A DNA stretch of 42,765 bases from Psychrobacter sp. FME6. Its GTDB lineage: Bacteria; Pseudomonadota; Gammaproteobacteria; Pseudomonadales; Moraxellaceae. The position numbers were made by a program, and so were the translations under genes. The notes under the pieces were generated by a model. It searched no databases, was not told the DNA's origin, and was given only the letters and a program-made list of their open reading frames with translations. The stretch is taken from positions 1 through 42,765 of the forward strand of contig NZ_RRYW01000017.1 of NCBI RefSeq assembly GCF_014861365.1. The letters are read 5' to 3'. Shown here piece by piece: positions 9,895-17,742 of the stretch. The first letter of the stretch is position 1, and the number at the start of each line of letters is the position of its first letter.

Positions 9895-10620
9895 ATGAAT
9901 ATTGCAGATCCTAGTGTATCGTCTATCGCCAATTTGAATTGGCTGCAAATATTCCTTTTTGGCGTTTATCCGTATATTGCATTGACCATTGCTATCATTG
10001 GTACTTGGGTACGTTTTGACTTGTCGCAGTATTCATGGAAAACCGGGTCGACGCAGATGCTAAGAACCAAAAACATGCGTCTTGCCAGCAACTTATTCCA
10101 CGTAGGCATCATTGTGGTATTGCTAGGGCATTTATTTGGGATGCTGACGCCGCACTTTCTCTATGACCGATTTATCAGCGCGGGCCATAAGCAGATTTTA
10201 GCCGTAGTCGTTGGTGGCATTGCAGGGGTGTTCTGTTGGTTCGGTCTTGTGATGCTGATGTGGCGGCGTTTTACGGATGATCGTATTTCCAATACCTCGT
10301 CGTTTTCAGACAAGCTCGTCCTTGTGCTGTTATTTATCCAGCTCAACCTCGGTCTCGCGTCAATCTTTACCTCCATGCAGCATTTGGATGGCTTGACGAT
10401 GATGAATTTAGCTGGCTGGGCACAAGACATCACCGTCTTAAGACCTTGGCAAGCAGCAGCGCGTATCGAGCAAACTGACTTGATTTATCAGCTACATATG
10501 GCGCTAGGTATCACTCTAATTGCGATATTTCCGTTCACACGGCTCATTCATATTATTAGTGCGCCCATTTGGTATTTCGGTCGTCGCTATCAAATTGTGA
10601 GACAAAAGAAATCTCAGTAA
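9895..10620 (+). CDS. narI: Respiratory nitrate reductase gamma subunit NarI
   Basis: Membrane cytochrome b subunit that oxidises quinol and anchors NarGH. 241 residues with about five helices. Haem ligands can be placed by spacing: His69 and His79 (ten apart, as His56/His66 in E. coli) and His201 and His219 (eighteen apart, as His187/His205). AAGGAGAG is the ribosome site 14 bases after the narJ stop. The N-terminus is about 13 residues longer than in E. coli. All expected haem ligands are present, so the enzyme should be functional. Confidence 0.97.
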   Translation: MNIADPSVSSIANLNWLQIFLFGVYPYIALTIAIIGTWVRFDLSQYSWKTGSTQMLRTKNMRLASNLFHVGIIVVLLGHLFGMLTPHFLYDRFISAGHKQILAVVVGGIAGVFCWFGLVMLMWRRFTDDRISNTSSFSDKLVLVLLFIQLNLGLASIFTSMQHLDGLTMMNLAGWAQDITVLRPWQAAARIEQTDLIYQLHMALGITLIAIFPFTRLIHIISAPIWYFGRRYQIVRQKKSQ

Positions 10621-10636
10621 GTTTATAAAGCAGTAT

Positions 10637-10680
10637 GTAGGGCGTGTCATCAATGAGCACATTTAATCAACACGCCCTAC
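10637..10680. repeat. Inverted repeat between narI and the PPIase gene
   Basis: GTAGGGCGTGT (10637-10647) is perfectly complementary to ACACGCCCTAC (10670-10680), with a 22-base loop holding CATCAATGAGCACATTTAAT. There is no T-run. The loop motif GTCATCAATGAGCAC recurs near 34817-34845 and, more degenerately, near 19085-19165, so this belongs to a dispersed repeat. It may act as a partial terminator or mRNA stabiliser inside the operon. Confidence 0.65.
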
Positions 10681-10723
10681 CTATTCAAACGTCTATCAAA
10701 AAATACATAGTGGAGCAAAAGCC

Positions 10724-11782
10724 ATGACTGTCAGTACCTATAATCCAGCCGACCATGCGACTAACAATAATGTAAACGGTCACGTTCATAGTGGCAGTCA
10801 GACTGATGCTAACAACATGGCGAATGATCATGACCACAACCATGAACACAGCCACGACCACGGTGATGACATCGTGCATCTTATGCCAACCATGACGGAT
10901 CTGCAAAAACCACATTCTGATCAAGAATTCATTGAAAAAGCCATGGAAGAAGAGCGCAGCAATCACAACAACCTAATCGCTTCTAGCCGTGATGAATTGC
11001 CTTCGGTCACGGTGAATGGGGTGATGATCGACAGAACCAACATTGCCCAAGAGCTGCAATACCACCCAGCAGAAAACAAAGAAGATGCGGTGTTTTATGC
11101 GACTCAGGCACTGGTGGTACGCGAATTACTCAGACTCGCCGTATTGGATGAGCCAAGCCTTGGTGAGACAGCATGGATAGACGATGAAGAACAAGCCATC
11201 TCGAGATTGATAGATAAAAACGTCCAAGCGACGATGCCTGATATGGCAACGTGTGAGCGTTATTACCAACAAAACATCACAGATTATATGACCGATCCAA
11301 TTATGAATGTGCGTCATATATTGTTGGCGTGTTTGCCAGAAGATGGCGACGAGCGATTAAAACTCAAAAAAACCGCTTACGAGTTTATTGAACAAATCAA
11401 AAATAACAGCAACCGCGATGCAGAATTCATCCAATTGGCACGCCAGCACTCTGCTTGCCCATCAAAAGAACAAGGCGGTGAATTGGGCATTATTAACAAA
11501 GGACAAACGGTGCCAGAGTTTGAAAGCACGTTATTTAAGTTAGATAAAGGACTGGCGCCAAGCCCTATCGAAAGCCGCTATGGTTTTCATGTCGTTGAGG
11601 TGCTGAGCAAAGAACCTGGGATACAAATGATTTATGAGCAAGTCAGCCCTGCTATCCACAACAAACTAAGCCAGCAAGCCTTTCATCAGTCATTATGCGA
11701 TTACCTGTTTACTTTAGCCAATGAAGCAGATATCGAGGGTATCGAGATGATGCTTGAGCAAGAAAACGTGTTTCGCGGATAA
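10724..11782 (+). CDS. Parvulin-type peptidyl-prolyl isomerase of the nar operon, His-rich N-terminus
   Basis: Contains a PpiC/rotamase domain at about residues 188-305: NVRHILLACLP, then ACPSKEQGGELGIINKGQTV, VPEFESTLFKLDKG and SRYGFHVVEVL, the typical parvulin blocks. Similar isomerases lie at the end of narGHJI operons in pseudomonads, where they are thought to help fold or mature the reductase. The first 55 residues are unusual: no signal peptide, but a histidine/aspartate cluster (HDHNHEHSHDHGDD, about residues 36-49) that could bind metal. Start ATG 10724 follows GTGGAGC. 352 residues. The gap from narI holds a strong inverted repeat, so expression may differ from narGHJI. Its exact client is unknown. 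Confidence 0.85.
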   Translation: MTVSTYNPADHATNNNVNGHVHSGSQTDANNMANDHDHNHEHSHDHGDDIVHLMPTMTDLQKPHSDQEFIEKAMEEERSNHNNLIASSRDELPSVTVNGVMIDRTNIAQELQYHPAENKEDAVFYATQALVVRELLRLAVLDEPSLGETAWIDDEEQAISRLIDKNVQATMPDMATCERYYQQNITDYMTDPIMNVRHILLACLPEDGDERLKLKKTAYEFIEQIKNNSNRDAEFIQLARQHSACPSKEQGGELGIINKGQTVPEFESTLFKLDKGLAPSPIESRYGFHVVEVLSKEPGIQMIYEQVSPAIHNKLSQQAFHQSLCDYLFTLANEADIEGIEMMLEQENVFRG

Positions 11783-11869
11783 TCAGTCAACTGTTAATCA
11801 CTTGCTTCTTATTACTAGGTTTGCCCTCAACTCCTACGAGGGTACGCCCTAATACTTAATACGAATAAA

Positions 11870-11939
11870 ATGAGTACAGAACTATGAGTACAGAGATATG
11901 AGTACAAAATTATGGGTACAGAACTATGATTACAGTTGA
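11870..11939 (+). repeat. Five 14-bp tandem repeats ending in the moeA start codon
   Basis: Five consecutive 14-base units begin at 11870, 11884, 11898, 11912 and 11926. The consensus is ATGAGTACAGAACT; the last, diverged unit supplies the moeA ATG. Because each unit starts with ATG and the next begins TATGA, the units at 11870, 11884 and 11912 are five-codon reading frames (MSTEL, MSTEI, MGTEL) whose TGA overlaps the next ATG. The unit at 11898 has TGG instead and reads on for 13 codons, past the moeA start. No strong Shine-Dalgarno precedes the array; GGG at 11914-11916 is the closest to moeA. Confidence 0.9.
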
Positions 11940-13221
11940 AGCGCTCAAATCTGCCATAAAACAACGTATAGCAGCTTATCATCACAACGACTATCCGCTG
12001 CATAACAGACAAATCGATAGCTACGATTTATTAGCCAGTCGCAATCAAATTTTGGCAAAAGATATTATCTCGCCATTTGCTATACCGAGGCAGAATCTGT
12101 CGGCGATGGATGGTTATGCGATTGCTAGAAGTAGCGTGCTGTCAGCAGACTCGACCATCACTATCATCGGTGAGTCACAGGCAGGCAGCGCTTACACTGG
12201 CGACATCAAGTCAGGACAAGGGATTCGCGTCTTTACCGGTGCTATCGTACCTGATGGCTGTGATACCGTTATCATGCAAGAAAATACCAATTTTGCCGCG
12301 ATAAAAGACACCCTTGATAAATCACAACCTTACTCCATCAGCCTGAGTCAAACCGCCAAATGTGATAATAATATTCGTAAAAAAGGCGAAGAAATCGAAG
12401 CGGGTGAAGTGGTTTTACGCCAAGGTAAGCGACTCAATCCTACTGATATTAGCTTACTGGCGAACTTAGGGTTTGATAGAGTTGATGTTTATCAGCCGTT
12501 AATCGTTGGTTTGCTAGCGACTGGTGATGAGCTGGTGGCAATTGGCCATACACTTGACAGCGTGGCGCAAATCTATAACTCTAATACCCCAACCCTTAAA
12601 ACCCTATTGGCTGATTTGCCGATAGACATTCGCGATTATGGCATCATCGCTGATGACTTAGACAAGACCACTGCCGCGGTAACCGAAGCGATGCAAGCCT
12701 GTGATGTGGTTATTTCTACTGCTGGCGTATCGGTTGGTGACTATGATTTTTTAACCACCGCCATTGACCAACTTGGCAAAATCAATCACTATAAAGTGGC
12801 GATGAAACCGGGTAAACCTTTTGTATTTGGTGAGTTGACTCAAAACCTTACCAAGCCCGTATTATATTTTGGCCTACCAGGCAACCCACTATCCACTGTC
12901 GTTGGTACGCTACAATTTGTGCTGCCCGCCTTGTGGCAAATGACAGGCGCTGCGACACAAGAGCAACCGGTATCGTTGACAATCACCGCCACGCTTACGA
13001 ATGAGGTTAAAAAATCAGCAGGGCGTACGGATTTTCAGAGAGGCGTTTTGTCACAAGATAAGTCAGGTGGCTTTTACGTCGAAAGCTTTAATAAGCAGCA
13101 GTCGCACCGTATCAAACAGCTTAGCCAGGCCAATTGCTTGATGGTATTGGCTCAAGACACTAGCAGTTTATCAGCTGGTGACAAAGTACACGTTCAACCA
13201 TTCCCTTGGTTTTACCACTAA
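11926..13221 (+). CDS. moeA: Molybdopterin molybdotransferase MoeA
   Basis: Inserts molybdate into adenylylated molybdopterin, the last general step of Moco synthesis. 431 residues. Family motifs in order are SAMDGYA (59-65), GAIVPDGCDTVIMQE, LATGDELV, YNSNTPTL, TAGVSVGDYDF, MKPGKPFVFG and GLPGNPLS. The start is the ATG in the last unit of a 14-bp repeat array and lacks a strong ribosome site, so translation may depend on re-initiation from the overlapping mini-ORFs. It leads the cofactor genes moeA-moaA-moaB-moaD-moaE directly after the nar operon. Confidence 0.96.
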   Translation: MITVEALKSAIKQRIAAYHHNDYPLHNRQIDSYDLLASRNQILAKDIISPFAIPRQNLSAMDGYAIARSSVLSADSTITIIGESQAGSAYTGDIKSGQGIRVFTGAIVPDGCDTVIMQENTNFAAIKDTLDKSQPYSISLSQTAKCDNNIRKKGEEIEAGEVVLRQGKRLNPTDISLLANLGFDRVDVYQPLIVGLLATGDELVAIGHTLDSVAQIYNSNTPTLKTLLADLPIDIRDYGIIADDLDKTTAAVTEAMQACDVVISTAGVSVGDYDFLTTAIDQLGKINHYKVAMKPGKPFVFGELTQNLTKPVLYFGLPGNPLSTVVGTLQFVLPALWQMTGAATQEQPVSLTITATLTNEVKKSAGRTDFQRGVLSQDKSGGFYVESFNKQQSHRIKQLSQANCLMVLAQDTSSLSAGDKVHVQPFPWFYH

Positions 13222-13472
13222 TATCTGTTTTAATTAATAATCATGGTTATTAGCAAGCGCTTATCCAGTAGCTTCTTTTACTGAATCAACCCTAATTTTA
13301 CTGAATCATCTCTAAGTCAGCTCAATACTACTTTGGTAGTAGGTTATAGCAGCGTTAGGGTTAATGATTATTTGCTGATAAACTGTCATAATACTAATAT
13401 AAAACCTCCCACTCACAACCTGAGGCAACGCCTAAAAGTACACACTATAATCAATATTAATGGTAATCATCT
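13222..13472 (+). promoter_or_regulatory. Structured leader region upstream of moaA
   Basis: The 251-base moeA-moaA gap is rich in complementary segments. AACCCTAA (13288-13295) pairs with TTAGGGTT (13355-13362). TACTAC (13326-13331) pairs with GTAGTA (13336-13341) around TTTG. AGGC-AAC-GCCT lies at 13423-13433. TTTTACTGAATCA occurs twice (near 13277 and 13297). moaA leaders in enterobacteria carry a Moco-sensing RNA, but I could not match that consensus, so only a structured leader is claimed. Confidence 0.35.
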
Positions 13473-14582
13473 ATGAACCATCTTGTCCCCACCGTAGGCA
13501 ATGCACAACTGTATTCGCCTACCACTGCACCCGCTATTTTTGATGGGCACAACGACGCCCCATCGAAAGTCACTATCTCGTCTACTCATTCCCCTGCTAC
13601 GCTCTCGCAACCATTAACAGATGGTTTCGCACGACGTCTCACCTATCTACGGCTATCGATTACTGACTTCTGTAATTTTCGCTGTGAGTATTGCTTGCCA
13701 AATGGCTATCAAGGCAAACCACCACAAAATGAGCTGAGTGTCACTGAAATCGCTACTTTAATCCGTGGGTTTGCCCAAGTAGGGACAAAAAAGGTACGGA
13801 TTACTGGTGGCGAACCTTCAATACGCCGTGATGTGGTCGAAATTATTAAGATCATTAAAAACACCGAAGGTATAGAAACCGTTGCCATGACCAGTAATGG
13901 CTATAAGCTTGGCAAGCACTTAGCCGATTGGCAAGCAGCTGGGCTTAACCAAATCAATATTAGTATGGACAGCTTTGATGCGGCCACTTTTCATAAAATG
14001 ACTGGCTTTAATATGTTGCCGCAACTGCTGGCGGATATGGATCTGTTATTAGAAACCACCGATATTAAGCTAAAAATAAACAGCATCTTAATGGCGGAAA
14101 CTGGCTTTGAAAACCTCATAAATGCCATCGACTATGTCAAAAACAGAGCGGTCACCTATCGGTTTATTGAATTTATGCAGACCAGTGACAACAGCGATTT
14201 GTTTTTTGCGCAGCACGCCCAGTCCGATATGATTACCAATTATTTGCTAGAAAATGGCTGGCAAACACACGAGCGCGGCAGTACCGATGGCCCAGCGATA
14301 GAATACAGCCACCCTGATTATCAAGGCCGTATCGGTATGATTGCCCCTTATGCCGCACATTTCTGTGACAGCTGTAATCGCCTGCGCGTCAGTAGCCAAG
14401 GCAAGGTGCATCTGTGTTTATTTGACCAAGGCAACTACGACATTCGAAAGCATTTGCAGCAAGACGATGTCGCAGGGCTGGTCAATACCTTACACAGCTT
14501 TATGCCAATCAAGCCTGAACACCATCACCTCCATGATTCTAATAGTGGCATGATGAATAACTTGTCGATGATTGGTGGCTAG
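13473..14582 (+). CDS. moaA: GTP 3',8-cyclase MoaA
   Basis: Radical SAM enzyme that starts Moco synthesis by cyclising GTP. The N-terminal [4Fe-4S] motif is C67-x3-C71-x2-C74 (CNFRCEYC). The SAM-binding TGGEPSIRRD follows. The C-terminal cluster is in HFCDSCNRLRVSSQGKVHLC, and the protein ends in the required Gly-Gly (SMIGG). Similarity to E. coli MoaA begins at LTDGFARRLTYLRLSITD, so about 43 extra low-complexity residues precede it; no other ATG would remove them. Its partner MoaC is not in this window. The ribosome site is weak (GGTAAT). Confidence 0.96.
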   Translation: MNHLVPTVGNAQLYSPTTAPAIFDGHNDAPSKVTISSTHSPATLSQPLTDGFARRLTYLRLSITDFCNFRCEYCLPNGYQGKPPQNELSVTEIATLIRGFAQVGTKKVRITGGEPSIRRDVVEIIKIIKNTEGIETVAMTSNGYKLGKHLADWQAAGLNQINISMDSFDAATFHKMTGFNMLPQLLADMDLLLETTDIKLKINSILMAETGFENLINAIDYVKNRAVTYRFIEFMQTSDNSDLFFAQHAQSDMITNYLLENGWQTHERGSTDGPAIEYSHPDYQGRIGMIAPYAAHFCDSCNRLRVSSQGKVHLCLFDQGNYDIRKHLQQDDVAGLVNTLHSFMPIKPEHHHLHDSNSGMMNNLSMIGG

Positions 14583-14725
14583 GCCACTGCGTTTAGACTC
14601 GAGATTTTAGCGTAAAAAAATATTGCGAGATTTTAAAAACTGTCACATTTTAAAGATAGCTGTATTTGAAAAAAAACTATATTTAACACCCTAATTATTG
14701 AAACAATAGCCATTAAGGAACATCC

Positions 14726-15256
14726 ATGTCCAAACCTGCTGCAGCATTTATCCCGCTTAATATTGCCATCTTAACCGTTTCTGATAGCCGTACGCTCGCA
14801 GAAGATACCTCGGGGCAGTATTTGGTCGATCAATTAATAGAGTCAGGTCATCAACTGGCAGACCGTCAGCTAATTATCGATGATATCTACAAAATTAGAG
14901 CGGTGATTAGTGGCTGGATTGCAGACCCCAATGTTCACGCGGTTATCACCACCGGCGGTACGGGCTTTTATATTAGAGATAGCATGCCAGAAGCCGTCAA
15001 TGTATTGTTTGACAAATCAATTGATGGATTCGGTGAAATGTTCCGCTTAATCTCCAAAGATGATATCGGTATGTCAACGGTTCAATCGCGTGCGGTTGCA
15101 GGAATGGCAAATGGTACGGGTATATTTTGCTTACCCGGCTCATCTGGTGCTTGCCGTACGGGCTGGGAAGGCATCCTAAAAGAGCAGTTCGATAGCCGCA
15201 CACGTCCCTGTAATTTTGTACCGCACTTTATGCAGATCAACCCAAGCCATGGTTAG
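14726..15256 (+). CDS. moaB: Molybdenum cofactor biosynthesis protein MoaB
   Basis: MoaB/MogA-fold protein, the family that adenylylates molybdopterin before MoeA acts. 176 residues, colinear with E. coli MoaB: FIPLNIAILTVSDSR, then TTGGTGF, then SRAVAGMANGTGIFCLPGS, and SRTRPCNFVPHF at the end. The pterin-binding GGTG and PGSS motifs are intact. AAGGAACATCC precedes the ATG. The E. coli MoaB itself has no proven essential role, so here it may take the MogA role; I saw no separate mogA. Confidence 0.93.
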   Translation: MSKPAAAFIPLNIAILTVSDSRTLAEDTSGQYLVDQLIESGHQLADRQLIIDDIYKIRAVISGWIADPNVHAVITTGGTGFYIRDSMPEAVNVLFDKSIDGFGEMFRLISKDDIGMSTVQSRAVAGMANGTGIFCLPGSSGACRTGWEGILKEQFDSRTRPCNFVPHFMQINPSHG

Positions 15257-15360
15257 TCGCAAATGATGAGTCGCCAATAACGGCCTCTTGCCTTCAAAAG
15301 ATAGCGACGGCAATGCCTCGTGCATAAAGTGTCGATTATGAACCAATAACGGAGTTATCT

Positions 15361-15639
15361 ATGAGTACTGTAGTAGAGAACCATACAGATGCCACGATGA
15401 ATATCACTGTTTTATACTTCGCCAGCTTGGCTGATGAAGCCAACTGTCATGATGAAAAAGTTGAAGTTAAACAAACGACTTCACTGACTGAGTTGTATGA
15501 ACAGCTGAGCCAAAAACATCGCTTTAGTCGTCCGCAATCTGAGCTGCGTGTAGCAGTGAATGACTACTTTGCCAAATGGACGGATGAGATTCATGACGGC
15601 GATAGCGTGGTTTTTATTACCCCAGTCGCAGGTGGTTAA
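15361..15639 (+). CDS. moaD: Molybdopterin synthase small subunit MoaD
   Basis: Ubiquitin-like sulfur carrier that donates sulfur as a C-terminal thiocarboxylate to make molybdopterin. It ends in VVFITPVAGG with the obligatory Gly-Gly. The beta-grasp core starts at MNITVLYFASLADEA (residue 13); an N-terminal extension of about 12 residues precedes it. ATG 15361 is favoured by CGGAG about 8 bases upstream, though the Met at residue 13 is a possible alternative. 92 residues. Paired with moaE just downstream. Confidence 0.94.
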   Translation: MSTVVENHTDATMNITVLYFASLADEANCHDEKVEVKQTTSLTELYEQLSQKHRFSRPQSELRVAVNDYFAKWTDEIHDGDSVVFITPVAGG

Positions 15640-15703
15640 TATAGCTTGGACGTTTCATCCATATCATCGCAACGCTTGTTAAAATAATAGTTTGAGAAAA
15701 TAA

Positions 15704-16195
15704 ATGACAGACAATGTACACGGACAATCGATGAATATTAAGCGCAGCATCGATGAGGCTTACTCAATCGCTGAACGTGATGGCTTTGCGCTGCTAGATA
15801 CTGACATCGACGAAAATCGACTCAAAAAAACCCTTGATGATGATAGCTGCGGGGCGTTTGTCTGCTTCGAGGGGCGCGTACGCAACCATAATAATGCCAG
15901 TAATGTAAATCGCTTAACCTATTATGGTTATGAAGACTTAGCAATCAATCAAGGCCGTGCCATTATCAAAGAAGCCAAGCAACGTTTTGAGATTACCCAC
16001 GCAATTGCTATCCATCGTATTGGTGCTTTAGAGATTGGTGATGTGGCCATTTGGGTTGGGGTCGTTTCATCGCATCGCTACCCTGCTTTCGATGCCTGTC
16101 GCTGGATATTGGATACTATTAAGGCGGATATTCCTGTCTGGAAGCAAGAATACTACCAAGACGATTCTTCTAAATGGCTAAGTAATAATGGCTAA
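15704..16195 (+). CDS. moaE: Molybdopterin synthase catalytic subunit MoaE
   Basis: Large subunit of molybdopterin synthase; it converts cPMP to molybdopterin using MoaD thiocarboxylate. Recognised by CGAFVCFEGRVRNHN (residues about 49-63), LTYYGYEDLA, IAIHRIGALEIGDVAIWVGV and SSHRYPAFDACRWILDTIKADIPVWKQEY, which includes the catalytic lysine of the KADIPVWK loop. 163 residues, slightly longer than E. coli MoaE at the N-terminus. Start ATG 15704 has only a weak TTTGAG site. An intergenic palindromic element follows. Confidence 0.95.
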   Translation: MTDNVHGQSMNIKRSIDEAYSIAERDGFALLDTDIDENRLKKTLDDDSCGAFVCFEGRVRNHNNASNVNRLTYYGYEDLAINQGRAIIKEAKQRFEITHAIAIHRIGALEIGDVAIWVGVVSSHRYPAFDACRWILDTIKADIPVWKQEYYQDDSSKWLSNNG

Positions 16196-16243
16196 GTAAC
16201 AATGGTTAAGAAAGATGGTGGAATAACAACTAAAATTAAAATA

Positions 16244-16395
16244 TCTTAAAAAACGCTACGGTACTGCTGATATATTTTTTTCAGCCTCTGTCTGTGTAGG
16301 CACAGCAGGCCTGTTAAGTAAAAAACCTTCATTTCAGCACACAATAAGATCAGCCAAACGTATTGTTGATTGGCGAAAAACTGCCAGTCAACTAT
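16244..16395. repeat. Palindromic intergenic element, copy A
   Basis: Contains the shared core CAGCCTCTGTCTGTG followed by AGGCACAGCA at about 16274-16304. It ends in AGTCAACTAT (about 16386-16395), the inverse of the family end TATAGTTGATT. The left end is degraded. It lies between moaE and modA. Confidence 0.55.
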
Positions 16396-16457
16396 GAAGC
16401 TGTTTACTATAAAAAGATAATGTATTTTTACTAACTTTTGTTTTTTATTTTGAATTG

Positions 16458-16478
16458 AGAGTATAGAGTATAGAGTAT
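16458..16478 (+). repeat. Three 7-bp tandem repeats overlapping the modA start
   Basis: AGAGTAT occurs three times head to tail (16458-16464, 16465-16471, 16472-16478). The modA ATG (16477-16479) uses the last two bases of the third unit. The middle AGAG lies eight bases before the ATG, the right spacing for a ribosome site. Confidence 0.85.
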
Positions 16479-17409
16479 GCAAGCAGAGCAATCAAATAAT
16501 CGTCATAAACCAGCCAACCATTTATCTGACGTATCACCTTATTTAAAAGCATCAGATTTAAAAGTATCAAAATCTATCGTGACACTAGGCGCGTCTGCTT
16601 GTTTAGCATTGGCCCTAAGCGCCTGTAGTAAAGAAGCCAGCACTGATGAGACACAAGCAGCTGCTAATGATGCACCGCAAACCACACAGCCAGCTGAAAA
16701 TATCCGTATTGCCGCGGCGGCCAACTTATCAGATGTGTTTCCGGAGATTATCGAGGGTTATAAAGCGGATAGAAATCTGCCAGATCAAGAGATTGAAGTT
16801 ACTTTCGCCTCCTCAGGTAAACTCTATTCTCAAATCACTTCAGGTGCACCTTACGATGTATTCTTGGCTGCCAACCAATCCTACCCTGCTCAGTTAGCCG
16901 AGGAGATGTTCAAAGGTGAGGCTAATCGTACGCCCTTTACTTACACCCAAGGTCAGTTATCCATCTATAGTGCAACCAAACCAGTCGATGGGTTAAATCA
17001 GACCACTTTGACCGATTTGTTTAACAGCGATGACAAAACCAAGATAACCATTGCCAACCCTGATCTTGCTCCATACGGCGAGTCTGCAAAAACCTATCTC
17101 CAATCACAAGACCTCTATGATTCCTTAACCGCACAAAAACGCATCATTCAGGCCGAAAATATCGGTCAAGCGTTCCAGTATGCGCATACTGGCAGTGTCG
17201 ATTATGGGTTTGTCGCCCATTCGCAAGTCACTGCCATCAAAGCGACGCCTGAGCAGTTTTATATCTTACCGCCAGAGTCTTATCCTGCTATTTTACAGGA
17301 CGGCATGGTCATTACTGATGTCGCTAGCGCTGAAGATTTTGCTGACTATCTGCGCTCTCCTGCAGGGCAAGCCTATTTCTCTGAAGCTGGTTATTTAGCC
17401 GTTAAATAG
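16477..17409 (+). CDS. modA: Molybdate ABC transporter substrate-binding lipoprotein ModA
   Basis: Binds molybdate (and tungstate) outside the inner membrane and delivers it to ModB. A lipobox LALALSAC gives a modified cysteine near residue 50. The mature part begins IRIAAAANLSDVFPEIIEGY, followed by FASSGKLYSQITSGAPYDVF, both hallmark ModA segments, and ends SPAGQAYFSEAGYLAVK. About 28 polar residues precede the signal sequence (LKVSKSIVTLGASACLALAL), which is unusual; no internal ATG would remove them. The start codon lies in a 7-bp tandem repeat. Confidence 0.94.
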   Translation: MQAEQSNNRHKPANHLSDVSPYLKASDLKVSKSIVTLGASACLALALSACSKEASTDETQAAANDAPQTTQPAENIRIAAAANLSDVFPEIIEGYKADRNLPDQEIEVTFASSGKLYSQITSGAPYDVFLAANQSYPAQLAEEMFKGEANRTPFTYTQGQLSIYSATKPVDGLNQTTLTDLFNSDDKTKITIANPDLAPYGESAKTYLQSQDLYDSLTAQKRIIQAENIGQAFQYAHTGSVDYGFVAHSQVTAIKATPEQFYILPPESYPAILQDGMVITDVASAEDFADYLRSPAGQAYFSEAGYLAVK

Positions 17410-17742
17410 CACCGCTGTTACTTATAAGCTGTCATTTATAAATGGGGCGCGTTGACAATGAAGTTTGAGCTGTCGTTGTCAGCGCGCCTCTATATAGTCG
17501 ATTCCAAATAAAACAGATACATTATATTTTGATGCGGAACTGGTATAAATTTTTCTGGCGTGCTGTGCCTGCGCAGACAGAGGCTGCAAAAAATTCATTC
17601 CAGTCCCGCTGTATCGCTTTTATACTGAACTCACTATAGTATGATGCTAAGTAGAGTAAATAGCATGACACTATGAGCGATGCCTTATAAATAACGCCCT
17701 ATCAGTAACGCATTAAATAAGAGGTAGATAAACAATAACGCT
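17410..17742. other. modA-modB gap
   Basis: A 333-base gap between two genes that normally almost touch. It is largely filled by palindromic element B (17493-17638). The remaining bases show no promoter I can assign. AAGAGGTAG at about 17720 is too far from the modB ATG to be a good ribosome site. Confidence 0.5.
17493..17638. repeat. Palindromic intergenic element, copy B
   Basis: 146 bp bounded by TATAGTCGATTCC and the inverse TGAACTCACTATA. The hairpin arm GCGGAACTGGTATAAATTTT (from about 17534) pairs with AAAATTCATTCCAGTCCCGC. The core TGCTGTGCCTGCGCAGACAG is in reverse orientation relative to copies E and G. It separates modA from modB. Confidence 0.75.

Noticed and set aside
11824..11842. 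Terminator between the PPIase gene and moeA
   Set aside because: CCCTC/GAGGG makes only a five-base stem and no T-run follows.
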